A DNA stretch of 64,000 nucleotides from Grammothele lineata (lineage: Eukaryota; Basidiomycota; Agaricomycetes; Polyporales; Polyporaceae). The stretch lies in NCBI GenBank assembly GCA_002150815.3, contig NDFF03000040.1:124001-188000 (forward strand), in the 5' to 3' direction. The position numbers were made by a program, and so were the translations under genes. Each line of letters begins with the position of its first letter. Within the stretch, counting starts at the first letter, position 1. The notes beneath the pieces are model-generated. The model was not told the origin of the DNA, did no database searches, and saw only the letters and a list, made by a program, of their open reading frames with translations. This document shows, piece by piece, positions 10,453 to 21,776 of the stretch.

Positions 10453-11418
10453 ATGGTGAGCCTCCAATTTGTCTCCGCAAAATCCTAGCGGTGGTCAAGG
10501 CCTATTTAGGGGGCTGAATGGCATACAGGACTCTTTTGTCAATATGGCGAAGCAGGGCCTAGAGGCCTACGAACGGTCCCATTGTGAGCGAGCCTCCGTG
10601 ATGGTGATACCGTTACTCTTCGCTGAAGTCCCTTCTGAACCCCTTCGAAGCGGATATCTCCAAAACGGGTGGTCACGATTTGAACACGCCCAATCACACC
10701 GAAACCGGATACAGCACGCATGGCCGTCCTCAGTGTATGTCCTTGATAACGTCTCGAAATTCTGATTTCATGACAATCCAACTGCAGTCGATGAGGATGA
10801 AGTTGTTACCACGGCCAGTCGCGAAGGCGGTGGCGAGCACTCTTTGTTTTCGAGCGCGATGGGATTTATCAAGCAGAATAAGGTACGTGGCGTATCGTAC
10901 GGAGGGGGTAGCTCACTGGATATCTATGTCTATTTAGGAGGAACATGAGCGACCCATTGATGAAGAAAGTGTTCAGCATGCACACCGCAAGGCCTATCAA
11001 GAAGACGCTGCCGGATCTTTGAGCGCTGACTCTCTTGGGAGTGCGGCTGCTCTGCAGGTAAGGCTGGCACGTTATCTGGGCACACCTGGGGAGTTACGCA
11101 CCTCAAGATGGCATCTAGGTCCTCAAACAGTTTACTTCCGGTAGTGGTGGAAACTCTCAGACGCAGCTGATAAGCCTCGCTATGGCTGAAGCGTCGAAGT
11201 TGTTTGACAAGTCTGGCGGGGCCACATCCGGGAACAAACAGGACGCTGTCAATGGCGCTGCCATGACTGTGATGAAGTTACTCGTGCAGTCGAAGTTCAC
11301 TGGTGCCGTGGGCGGTAGTAACAGCGGCGGACTCGGAAGCCTCATGGGACTTGTACGTTGGCTCCATCAAGAATGACACTTTGACTCACAGCTGTTGCAG
11401 GCTTCCAAATTTATGTGA
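10453..11418 (+). CDS. beta-fg: beta-flanking protein (beta-fg), marker of the MAT-A locus
   Basis: This fungal protein of unknown function conventionally marks one side of the agaricomycete A mating-type locus. The model starts with ATG at 10453-10455 followed at once by an intron (10456-10528); the next exon continues DSFVNMAKQG, the usual beginning of the family. The conserved part then reads LFSSAMGFIKQNK, PIDEE, AYQEDAAGSLSADSLGSAAALQ, VLKQFTSG, MAEASKLFDKSGG and ends GSLMGLASKFM after a last intron (11353-11400). The stop is at 11416-11418. The linker between YERSH and the DEDE segment (about 10565-10790) is poorly determined: exon limits there are uncertain and the family is variable at this point. 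It faces HD1 tail to tail across 265 bp. Confidence 0.8.
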
Positions 11419-11683
11419 TCATAATACTGGTCAAGTCTTGTGGAGCGTGTGCAAACAGAACAAATTTGGGGATGTCTTGGGAATGATTGGCAGTCGATCA
11501 AAACCAAATAATGATGTACAATAGTTGGATATCAGGAATTTCTAAACACATGCCTGCCGTTGATAGCAAATACGTATGGAAGTAATAAGAACAAGGAGCA
11601 TGCGCAAATGAGAGAGGTTGGTCAAATTCCGATTACAAGTGAATGATATGAGACATTGTAAGGGGATAGAATGTCCAGTGCAC

Positions 11684-13129
11684 TCACGATACAAGCATGG
11701 TAGCTGGTAGCGATAATGCATTCTGGAACAGGCAAGAGTCTGCCATTGACACATAATTTGTTGGAGGAATGAATGGTGATGATGATGATGAAGACGTCCG
11801 ATAATGAGTCTCATCAGGTACGGTAGAGGTAGTAGGCCAAAAGAGAGGATCCATAAGAGAAAACCAGTCGAACGGAGTTTGCAAGCTGCCCACATCGGAC
11901 ACGACGCTATCTTTGACTCGGGGGGCATCGAATGATTCGGGAACACTGAACGATACTTGTGAAAAATCTGTTCTTGGGAGGTGCGGATGATCGTATGCAG
12001 GACTCGGTTCGAAGATGGTCGCAACATCCAAGCCTGACGTGAGTGGTGGAGTGATAGGGCACAACGGCGATATCGTTGGCGAAAACGTAGGTGGCGTGGA
12101 TCCTGTAGAGACGGCGTAGGTCTCGCATTCAGGGATGGAACTAGCTAGCGTCATCAGAAGGGCGTCTATGTCGTCTAGATTCGACATGGGCGGTTGTAGA
12201 ATCTCTAGCGATGTGGAATTGGCTATAAGGAGCGGCAGTGAGGGCTTCATCCAACATCTTCAGTACTTAACGGAGACTTACCATCGATTCCGTGATCATG
12301 TGAAGCAATACATGACGACGGCATGGGATGATGACACATGACTTGAGGCGTAGAGTTGAAGGTCGTTGAGGGAATATTCCAGTACGTGTCGGAGACAGCA
12401 TGGAGCCGGGGTCCAGTATAAGGTCGTTTACGAGGTGGCATACTGTCGGCATCTGATAAACAACGTTTTCTGCAGCGGTTGGGTTCAGACGTAGAAGGAG
12501 GAGTGGAGTGAGTTGATGCCATAGAATTTCGTGGAGTATCGGATGAAGAAAGGGGTGTCCTAAGGGGGCTCCTTGTGGCGGCATGTACTGCCTTACTGGA
12601 CCTGTGGAAGTGGTCAGATCATACGACACTTGCAGAAACGTGATACGTATTCTTACCGGTGACGTTTACACGATGAAGTCTTCAGCGAAGAATCATCTGC
12701 ATCTCTTCTCCTTTTGCGGGAGACAGTCGTCGTAAGAGGCTCGGGAGAGCTAGATATTGAGCGTAGAGGGGACGATGGTGATGTGAGTGATGGCGAGGGT
12801 GGTGGTAATGGGGTCAGATTTTGAAGGTTGTCCGTCAAGCTGAGATCTGACATTAAAGAATCGAGTTGGCCCATGAGATCGGAGGTAATGGCGTCATGGA
12901 GACCCCATAATTCAGCGGAAGTGTCGCTGAGGATGGAAAGTCGTATAGCGGTAGTGTAAGCAACCTCCCGGCTGTCATCGTCCATGCCACCATGTGCTTC
13001 GGCGTATTCAATATCCTCCAACAATGTAGACCAACGTTGGTTGAAGGCGATGATGGAACACCCGCCTTCGTTGAGGGCCGAGAGAAAGTCATCTTCGACT
13101 GAGAGTAATCGACTCTTAATGGTGAGCAT
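11684..13129 (-). CDS. HD1: HD1-class mating-type protein lacking a recognisable homeodomain
   Basis: Exons 13129-12657, 12601-12282 and 12222-11684 join in phase to give 443 residues. The N-terminus (MLTIKSRLLSVEDDF, FNQRWSTLLEDIEYA, AIRLSILSDTSAEL) is the HD1 dimerisation/specificity region of agaricomycete A proteins, and the gene sits head to head with HD2. After about residue 115, where an HD1 homeodomain with its WF.N.R helix should follow, the frame runs straight into Pro/Ser-rich sequence and basic clusters (SRKRRRDAD, CKRHR, RKRCL, PPRKRPY) that could be nuclear localisation signals. No WF.N.R motif occurs in any exon or intron. The C-terminal half is Ser/Thr/Pro-rich with acidic-hydrophobic patches (NLDDIDALLM), as in an activation domain. 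An upstream in-frame ATG at 13384 would overlap the divergent promoter; 13129 matches the family start. Confidence 0.85.
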
Positions 13130-13386
13130 CAGGAAATTGTAGTCGTCGAGTAGGCAGAGAGTAGAGGTTGGGTGAGTGTTTGAGTGGTAGCGAACTGTTC
13201 GATGCCGACGGGACTCTAAATGGTGTGGTGGGCACAATGAAATCACGTTGTTGCCAAATTGGTGCAAACAGTTGAACAGGTTCACACCCGCCCTTTCTCC
13301 CCCATTGTCCTTGAGACGCCCGTTTATATGTGCCCGAGTTAAGACGCTGAACGCGAACTTCGGTCTCGACTTGACTCGCTCCAACC
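13130..13386. promoter_or_regulatory. shared divergent promoter of HD1 and HD2
   Basis: The 257 bp between the HD1 and HD2 start codons must carry both promoters. HD genes are paired divergently in this way throughout agaricomycetes. I see CT-rich tracts on both sides but no convincing TATA box or operator for the HD heterodimer. Confidence 0.6.
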
Positions 13387-15056
13387 ATGATCCCTATCCT
13401 CCAGCGCATCCGGCAATCCGCTTATGCCACCAATCGAAAGCTGGGGTCGTTAACTCCAGCGACTGGGACTACCACTAGCGTGGATTGCCCTCAACTTGGA
13501 CAAGACTTATTTCTCCCCTTACCAGATCCACTTTTTCCCCAGCTCATCGCTCTCGGAGTCGATGGACCCTCAGCGCACCGAATATCCGACGCGATGACTC
13601 GTGTTGTTGTTCTTCTCAGATGTGATTTCGAGTCTAGATTCCGTCAACTGTTCCGTACTCAAGCTCTCTCCTCATCTGTACCACCAACCTTCGCCGCTAT
13701 CTACACCCGCACTATCCAGCAATGGACATCGTATCTTCTCGACGATGTCACACCACGAGTCTTACATGCACAGGCACTACAAAATGGGACGGGGCGGTTT
13801 CGAGTCCCTTGGATGCAAGAACAGAAACTGCCGTTCAATCAGGTATGTTGTTCATACGTGCCCCATGCTCAGTCGCTGACCGCTCTATTGTAGGACGCCG
13901 TTCCTCTCCTGGAGCGTTTTTATAAGCGGAATCCGTTCCCTTCTCGATTGGATAAACATGAACTAGCCGCCAAAACTGGTATGTGCTTCAAACAAATCAA
14001 GAACTGGGTATGTCGATGTTTAAGCATGAGCCATACATTGTCTGAATGTTTGTCTCATTAGTTTCAGAACCGTCGAGCACGCGCAAAGAAGGATGGCAAA
14101 GAGGTCGAAAGACTTAAACAACGCTCTAACGGCGTCTTGGAGCAACTGGAGAAAACGGTTCTGGATGTTCTCCTGCCTACCGCCCCAGAGGAACAGGACG
14201 ATGACGAGGATGTGAGTACGCCGACTGGCAGCTAGGATTTTGCTCACTTATGCATTGCTAGCTGCTAGCTCACACAACAACCACTTCCTGTTGGTTCGGC
14301 GCCTCTATCCATGGACTCAATCTCGAAGCACCTGTCCATGCCTTCCCAACACCATACCCGCCAATCTGCACCTACGATCCTTTCCCAACACTACCGGAAA
14401 GTAGGGCATTTGAGCTACCATGGATTCGACGTTGGAAGCCGGAGATCAAGCATACGGCGCGACCAGTGGAAGCCGATATTTCGGCTTTGACGCTGGCTTT
14501 TGCTACCCTTACAATCTCAGAAGGTGGCGCTGTGGATGACGATACTACACCTTCGTCCAATTCATCAAGTATATATCCCTTCGTCACGATCTGTTCCCCC
14601 GCCCCGCTTCCAGCATTCATCCTACGTTCCAAGACTTCCGGCCTGATATCCACATCGAATGCGAGGCAGCACCGTCGTTCTATACACTCAGCACCTACCT
14701 CTTATCCTGTCGCCTCGCCTCGTGTAAGGCGTTCCCTGCCTCGACGCCTTCCACGATATCAGCCGTCATGGAAATATACTTCCCCACATCCGTATTGGAG
14801 TTCATTGCCAAGATCTCCGTCGGCAAGATCGTTGTCTTCGCAGTCTGATGGCGATGTGGAATCACCACCAGTTACACCACCGATAATCCCCACAACTCTT
14901 CCTATCATAGTGGCTAGTGCGGGCGGACAGGATTCGAGGGAGGTAGAGGAATTGTTGTGGGATCCTCGTATTGGTAGGGAGTCTACACCACTCGATCCGC
15001 ACAAAGATAACCTCAGCTCTATACATTTACTCCACTCCGTTGTCGTTGGTCCATGA
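13387..15056 (+). CDS. HD2: HD2-class homeodomain mating-type transcription factor
   Basis: Exons 13387-13842, 13894-14007, 14062-14211 and 14262-15056 join in phase to give 504 residues. The N-terminal region carries the HD2 signature LFLPLPDPLFPQLIALG. The homeodomain spans about residues 153-205: PLLERFYKRNPFPSRLDKHELA then the third helix WFQNRRARAKKDGKE (residues 190-204), with an intron exactly between W and F. This is a canonical, intact DNA-binding helix. The C-terminal half is Ser/Pro-rich, including APVHAFPTPYPPICTYDPFP, a motif type seen after the homeodomain in HD2 proteins. A further 45-nt in-frame intron inside the last exon (about 14569-14613) is possible. Heterodimers of HD2 with a non-self HD1 control nuclear pairing and clamp development. 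The 3' end faces MIP across 245 bp. Confidence 0.9.
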
Positions 15057-15301
15057 TCTCAGCAGTCTCGTCCTATTCCTCCCGGTTCACTCATCGCGTC
15101 CATGTTGCTTTGTTGTGTTATAGTACAGTTGCTATCGAAGCGTTGTCGTGTTGCGTCGTATCATTATTGTCATCTATATATCCGTCATATCGCCACTATC
15201 CTGACGTACATAGCATGGGGCTCCCAATTCGATAACATATCGATCCCATATTCTCATGATGTCCGCAATCGATCGACGGGAATGCCTCCGACCACAAGTG
15301 T

Positions 15302-17810
15302 TTAATGTCTGCCAGGCATGGACACCTCGTCCTCTATCTTCCATCTTCCTACCTCTGCCATTGCTTCGGCATCTCCAATAGCGAGGACAGGAGACTGTAG
15401 TAAAGACCCAACCATCTCCCATGGATTCTTCCCGCCACCATAGCGCAGTACTTGCTGTTTGTATCGCTCTCCGACTTCCCGGTTGAGTGGATGGGGGGCG
15501 AATAGCTTTCGCCATACGCGGGAGGCAATCGCACGGTCGAAAAGATACGAGTAGTATGTCGCCCCATATCCAAAGAGGTGTCCAAACTGTGTCTGCCACG
15601 ACGTACCGGACACATATGGAATTAATCCACAGGCGTTGCATAGGTCCGCTAGTGCCTGCGTTGAACTGAACTTGCGAGACACAGATGCAGGGGAGTGATA
15701 CGACTGGTCGAGCATGGCAAGGAGAATTTGAGTATGCGTATCGATGGATCGGCACGGATCTTCGTGGCGGCTGCCAACCTGCTTCAAGGCGAAAGAGCCA
15801 TCGCGATCGAAGAGGGAGAGGACAACGGGTGCGTTGAGGAAGTGCTCCATAAGGATTGAGGGCAGCTCGACAAAGTCCGTCGCGCAACGCGTACCAGATA
15901 CGTTCTGGTACTCGGTACGACCGATCATAGCTACCAATCGTACGCAACATCAACAACCACTAGAGGGCGATCCGAGTGAACAAAGGCACTCACAGTGCAT
16001 TGCATGTCCCATCTCGTGGAAAAGCGTAAGCACGTCATGCCACTCCAGGATGCTCGGGCCCTGCCCGGCGGAGGGTGGCAACAACTCGCACAGGAGCACC
16101 ACTACCGGTAGCTGGAACGACACGCCTTGTTTAGGAAGTTCTACGTGTTTCTCCGCTTCAAAATCTCGAGAAATTTGTAGCAGATCGCCATCTGATGAAT
16201 GGGTGAACCTCGAGTCTCCTTGTTCGTCATCATCATCCACTCTCCTGGAACATCGTACGGTGTAGTGAGCGGCGCCATTTGGTTTTCCTACCCGGGCGAA
16301 AAGATCGGCGTATATCCAACCGAGCGTACCCAGGTTCTCGTCGACAACCTCAAGTTTACGGACGTCCGAGTGCCAGACTTCCCCGGGAGAGCACTCGGAT
16401 AGTTTCAACGAGATGCCGTAAAGTGCCTGGAACAGTCGTGAAAGCGCCATGAAGACGGTACCAGGGGTGAGGGTAGGAAGAGTGATGGGAGGTAAGGGCG
16501 GTTCTGGTGGGCAATAATAGTCGCGGTCCCAGGACTGAATGATCGGGAATGGTGATGTGTGTAAATGTGCCTGTTTGCGCATGCTGAGAGTCCGCAAAGC
16601 ACGTCTAGCGTACGGCCGTGTGTGTTCCATTAGAGCATTTAAGAAGTGTTGCACATTTTCTGCGTTGCGTTCGGTTGGTCGAGAAGATCGCGCTGAGACT
16701 GTATGGAGACTCACCTGGACTCTTGGCCATTTTATCCGTCAGGGCCATATGCGCGTAACTCTCCTTCCCAACAAGTTTCGCAATCTCCCCTCGCGCACGC
16801 AGAAGTCGTTCGAGGATCTCTATTTGTTCTGGCGTGCTGGAGTTAGACGCCATGTAAACCTTCCTCCGGGGCTCTTCCGCAGGAGCAGAACGCATGATCA
16901 TCTGTGCTTGGAGTGAACCAGGATACACCAGCAGGTCGCGTTTCGTGACTTGTGCTTGGAGGCGGAGTCGTGCGCCCATACCCATATCCTTCAATCCATG
17001 CAGCTCAGACCATTGTATTCGTGCTGGGGGGCGAGGCGCAGCGGCTTCATTGAGAAACTGCCGGCCAAGGACAAGGACCTCGGTGGAAAGCAGCACAAAC
17101 CGCTCCCGCTGAGCGGGAGGGAGGTCGATCCCCGACTTCTCGAAGTCGCGCCAGAAGATGAGCGCGGTCGCATACGCTTCTGGGTTGAGGGATGCTACGA
17201 CTTGCTTGTCAGACAAGACATCGTGTAACACCTGCATACAATCTGCACTGAGTATGGAGTTAGAAAGCACATTAAAGAAACATACATTATATAGACCGAC
17301 ATTGGTATTGAGAACATTCATAAACTCGCACAAGTTCCCGTACACATCCTCGGCGCTCTGTATCCATACTGGATCGGGGTGAGCATTTCGTAGAAGCTCT
17401 GCGAGGTCAATGACGCTGCACAACAAATCGCTGAGCCTGTCCAAGTTTTTGACAACTTTAAACAGCTCGTCTCGCGACTCTCGAGCTCGCAATATCCTCT
17501 CGGTGAGTATCTCGGCCCGTCGAAGCGTAGATTTGGCAAGGGCAACGAAGGACGATGGAGCGGTAAGAGATCGGTGATTGAATAGGCCAGTAGGAGACGA
17601 TAGCCTTGTTGGAGCAGAAGGCTGATCGAAAAACGCTACGAGGTCCATATCGTCAACAGACGCGGGACGTATTGGAGTTGTAGGAGAGGTGGCTAGCGTG
17701 CGTGACGAGAAGGTCGATGACTTGGCCGCTTGCTTGGCGCTGAGAGAGCCGCGGAAGCAAAAGGAAAGTCTGTTTGTAGACAGTGCATTCCTAGTGGCGT
17801 ACGAGAGCAT
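15302..17810 (-). CDS. MIP: mitochondrial intermediate peptidase (M3 metallopeptidase)
   Basis: MIP (yeast OCT1) removes an octapeptide from imported precursors in the mitochondrial matrix. Exons 17810-17286, 17231-16715, 16659-15994 and 15930-15302 join in phase to give 778 residues, the normal length. The N-terminus is rich in Arg, Ser and Ala without acids ([21 protein letters not shown]), as in a mitochondrial presequence. The zinc-binding HEMGH is at residues 562-566 in [11 protein letters not shown], followed by the M3 segment [20 protein letters not shown]-terminal family features such as the [16 protein letters not shown] segment are present. The 54-nt intron 17285-17232 is in frame and easily missed; its removal gives VGLYN-VLHDVL. 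MIP is the standard syntenic marker of the A mating-type locus and lies directly beside HD2 here. Confidence 0.95.
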
Positions 17811-19278
17811 GAAGCGAGGTGAGGGCTGGTGAGGACGAGACGAGCTGGACGAGGAGATTGGCGGCGAGCTGACACTCGTACGAATCCACCGAGAAGTGCG
17901 CGGATAGATTGCGGCCCGTCACCCGGCCGACCCCTAGCGTCCGGCATTTACCGAGAGTTATGGGCTAATCGCGATTGGTCGAAATTCATGAAGATGGTGG
18001 AAATATTCATGATTGTCGATCAGCAAGACTAGGAGCTATGTTTGCACGTAGGCGTACAATCCCGTCTACTTTGGAACTTTGCCCGCCGGCTTCGAAATGT
18101 AAATAGATGGATTTGGCATCATGTACTACTACTGTGTACAAGAGACGCCATCACTTCGTTCCGGCCTGATAGGTAGACAGGCCAGAGGTTAGCCTTCTAC
18201 GGTCATCTTCGTGGAGAACATGGCGCGAAACGAAGTGGAAGTCCACGTGTATTGGTACACGGCAGTTCAGCTAACTCGGGAGTCCGGTACGCGAGTCACT
18301 CGACAACGGGATGCTTGCCTATGCTTGCCGAAGAGAGTTTTCGAGCAGAATATTCAGTGTCTTCACGCCCGGAAGTTTCGACCACCCTCGACTCTCGAGC
18401 GTTGGTGGTAGTCAGTACTTATACGAGCGCTGATGAGATTGGAGCCCAGAGTTGGGACGGTTGCGTCAGGAATAATGAGCCATGGATCATTAACCTTGCC
18501 TGCTCGCAAGCGGGAGCGGGCCAGCACGGTCTCGAGTTTTAGAATCAGCTTGCTCAGGTTTGAGGTGGAGCTGCTGGTTTCAAGCTCAGTTACGAGGTGC
18601 AAGCCCGAAGGCGGAGCACGAGGAGAATGATGCTTGTGTCAAACAGGGACAAATGAATTCCCCCCATAAGGACGGGCTCGAAGACTCGGCATTGGGCCGT
18701 GGAGGGCGAGCAAGGGAAACGCGGCAGCCGGCGGCGAGGCCAAAAAACCCGAAGACGACGCAGACGCTATTCGACATGATGGAGGAGGGTGGGCGGGAGA
18801 AGCCCACGAAGATCGACGGGATGCTGCTTATTTGAAACTGTTTGGGGGTAAGAATGGACAAAGAATGCAGGTGGGTCGCCGTCGGAGCCGCAGCGCATAC
18901 GGTCAGCGCAAGAGAGCAGGGCCCCAGGGGCCAGGGTGGATAGTACTTGAGCGCGTGAACGACCACGCGGGAGCCATGAAGGCGTCGGGGCCAAACATGC
19001 GTACACGAATTCCCCCCATAAGATTTAAAGTATGTCTTATCTATGAGTAGTAGTGCGTGCAATTATGGTGAGCATAGTGAATAACAAGAGCTACGCGTAC
19101 AGTCTCACGCAAGGAAGTCGTCTGCTACGCTATTGGTAATGGCGAGGCAAGATGGGCGATTTCCCGAGCCGGATACGTTGCGGTGACAAGAGCACAACTT
19201 GCGGTGAAGCGAATGTACGAGACGCAAGATTATGGGAAAGATCATGTGCGTACGAATCGGGTGTGGGCGGGTCCATAA
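17811..19278. other. intergenic region between MIP and the DDT/WHIM gene
   Basis: About 1.5 kb with no frame I can assign. The minus-strand frame at about 18590-19060 has low-complexity Ser/Pro/Leu content and no domain. A 16-bp direct repeat (GAATTCCCCCCATAAG) at about 18655-18670 and 19008-19023 brackets about 340 bp and may mark an old insertion. Confidence 0.5.
18655..19023. repeat. 16-bp direct repeat bracketing about 340 bp
   Basis: GAATTCCCCCCATAAG occurs twice, once at each end of this interval. The flanks are otherwise unrelated. The bracketed segment is G-rich and has no coding frame I recognise; it could be a degenerate insertion or a simple duplication. Confidence 0.6.
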
Positions 19279-21474
19279 TTATGACTCGTCCATACTCTCG
19301 GCTGGAGATAAACTACCTCCTATGCTCTTCTCGTAGAGCTCATCGCCGTTTGAACCAGAGGCGGACGGCGTTGTAGATGGGTATCGTGCCCCGTTGCCGT
19401 TGCTCCTGTCGGGTGACGTGTCCATGTCCATGTCTAACCTGTCCCCATGAGACTGCGGTGCACTATCAACGGTCACTGGGGAACCGCTCGTAGGGAGTGG
19501 TGCTCTCCCCGGGACGGGCTCGACGGCGTAATACCAAAACTTGCTTTTCTTCTTGCCTGCAATCGCCTCCACTGCCGTCTCTGTCGGCTTAACGGCAGCT
19601 GCACCGTTAATCTTGATTTTGAGACCACTAGTGCTTGCCTTGCCGTTCTCTCCTGGAGGTGCTACATCCGCCGAGTTGCCACTTGTCGCGCTGTCTTCAG
19701 TTCGCGCACGCTTCGGTGGTGGTTCGTTAAGCTGGGTATCAGGTGGTGCACCGAGTCGTCGAGAGCGTCGTTCCCCTCGCCGGTCACCCCAATTGTCCTT
19801 GGCTCGAGCGCCGTTGGTGGTTCGTGAGGAGCGCCGTGTACTCGGAGCATCTTCTCGCGACGTCGATAGGTCAAGCTGATCGAATTCCGCCATATCTTCA
19901 TATTCGTCATCTTCGTCCTCTCGGGGCTTGTACTGGCCTTCACCTTCCTCGTCCTGTATACAACACCCGTCAATCTGGGCCGACAGGCGGGATCGGAATT
20001 ACGACTCACATCACTTGGTGGATTGTCCATGTAAGCATAGTCCGGACGTGTGGTGCGTCGACGAGTACGTGTTTCCCTCAACTCGGCTGATGCGATAAGA
20101 AGGTTTCGTTGTTGTATCTTGCGCTGTGCACGTTGGATTCTCTGTCATTACTCGTATCAGTTATGTGTGCCGAAAAGTACCGAGCTGACACGTTGGTTGA
20201 TCGGTCCCGTCGTATGACAGAACGCGGTGTTATTTGGCACGGGAGACCTACCACCAACTCGTTGTCGATCGCCTCGACACGTTCCTCGAGAGCTTTAACT
20301 AATGAAAGATGCGCATTCTCAAGCTTCGTCTTCTTCTCTCCAGGCTTTGGCTCCGGCGGGGCTAGATCCTTCATGTTCTGTAAAAGAGACATGTACTCGT
20401 CCCGGGAAGATGAGACAGTTCGGAAGGTAGCCGTGATCTTCCAAGGGTTCGTCGATAAGTAGACGCGTGGAGATTCTAGTCAGATTGAGTTACAATCAGT
20501 CATTATGTCGTAGATACCGGGCTGGGATTCGCATGACAGGAAATACCGACCGGCTGATACGGTTTTCAGCCGCATGTGCAGCAAATATCCACAAATACCT
20601 AAAACTGTGTATTGAGATGGAACTCACCATCTATGACCCAATACCGTTTGCGCTCCTTGTCCTGGCCCAAGGGTGTCAATCGCAATCGCTCTTGACTGTG
20701 TGGGTCCCCAGGTGGTGGGGGCACAACCGGGGTCTCAGTTTTTTTGTGCTTGTTATGGACGACGCCCCATGCTCGATCAATAATTGCCTTTATCTCATGG
20801 CTATGGCAAAGCTGTAGCTCCACGAGCTGCCGCAGTATCCTTAGCTGTGGCAAGGGGGGACCCCGTAAGAGGGGACGATGAAACACGTACAACACACGGT
20901 AGGAAAACGCTTAGACATACCTTCAAGTCCCATTCTGCAGCGAAGAAGCCATTAGGCATATTCTGGAAGGGATCCACGTTCGCCCTCAACACGTCATGCC
21001 AAAACACCGTCCTTTCTGATGTCTTGAGGTAATCCTGGATCATTCCCGCCACTGTGGACGATATCGCATCAGAGCTACAGCGTGTAAAACGTCAGTAAAG
21101 CGTGTTTCGCAAGCATCAATGCACGAGGAATACATGCACACCTCAAATTACGCGTTCCTGGACGCAGGTTGAGGACAAATCGCGCGAGTATCTGGGTCAT
21201 AATGAGGTTGGGTTCTGGTGACAACAGCGCATCTTCAAAACTGGTAGAGGTCATGTCACTCGTTAGCAAATAGCAGCTGGCAGACGTGAATGTCTGGTTG
21301 GACGTACTCCATGGGCGAATTGAACCCCTCAACCTTTGCTCGCAGTTGCGTGAACCGGCAGATGAAGCCATACACGAAGAGGGACTCCCAGCGGTCGGAG
21401 GGGTGCTCCGCATTCGACGGCGGACAAACGTGCCCCTTTCTATCGGAGGGAGGATCCTGGATAAGAGCTTTCAT
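19279..21474 (-). CDS. DDT/WHIM-domain chromatin protein
   Basis: Seven exons (21474-21308, 21240-21142, 21074-20921, 20844-20628, 20475-20252, 20141-20010, 19953-19279) join in phase to give 555 residues. Residues about 20-90 form a DDT domain: WESLFVYGFICRFTQL, SPMDFEDALLSPEPN and ILARFVLNLRP. A WHIM-type motif follows near residues 195-210 (RLTPLGQDKERKRYWVID), continued by NPWKITATFRTV. DDT plus WHIM domains occur in partners of ISWI-type remodellers, where they help hold and space nucleosomes; the exact complex here is not determined. The C-terminal 250 residues are charged and low-complexity (RETRTRRRTTRPDYAYMD, acidic EDEDDEYEDMAEFD) and include KSKFWYYAVEP. The start ATG at 21474 lies about 300 bp downstream of the FAM32A-like gene on the same strand. 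Confidence 0.8.
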
Positions 21475-21776
21475 TGTGGCGGTGGGTAGAGAAGAAGGGA
21501 CATGAACGAGGAGGTCAAGGCAAGACGCAGAGCCTGACGGGGCGCGCGAGAGGTCACGTTTATAATACCACCATCTAATTCCGTCATATCTATCGTACAA
21601 ATACAGCGCAATAGACCAAATCTTCCAGTATCCGTATTTTCGATCATTCGCTGGCCCACTTGGTTGGAGCGTTGCACGGCACTTCTGAGTGATCAAGACA
21701 TAGGTATGATGCTAAAGCGTAAATGACATTGCGACAAAAGTACATGGAACGACTCGGCGGGCGCGTACAAGGAACA

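Noticed and set aside
13130..13384. N-terminal extension of HD1 from an upstream in-frame ATG at 13384
   Set aside because: The added 85 residues lie wholly within the HD1/HD2 intergenic promoter, start 3 bp from the HD2 ATG and do not resemble any HD1 leader; family proteins start at the MLTIKSRLL-like position.
13795..13815. tRNA T-loop-like sequence
   Set aside because: TTTCGAGTCCC occurs inside HD2 coding sequence and no cloverleaf can be folded around it.
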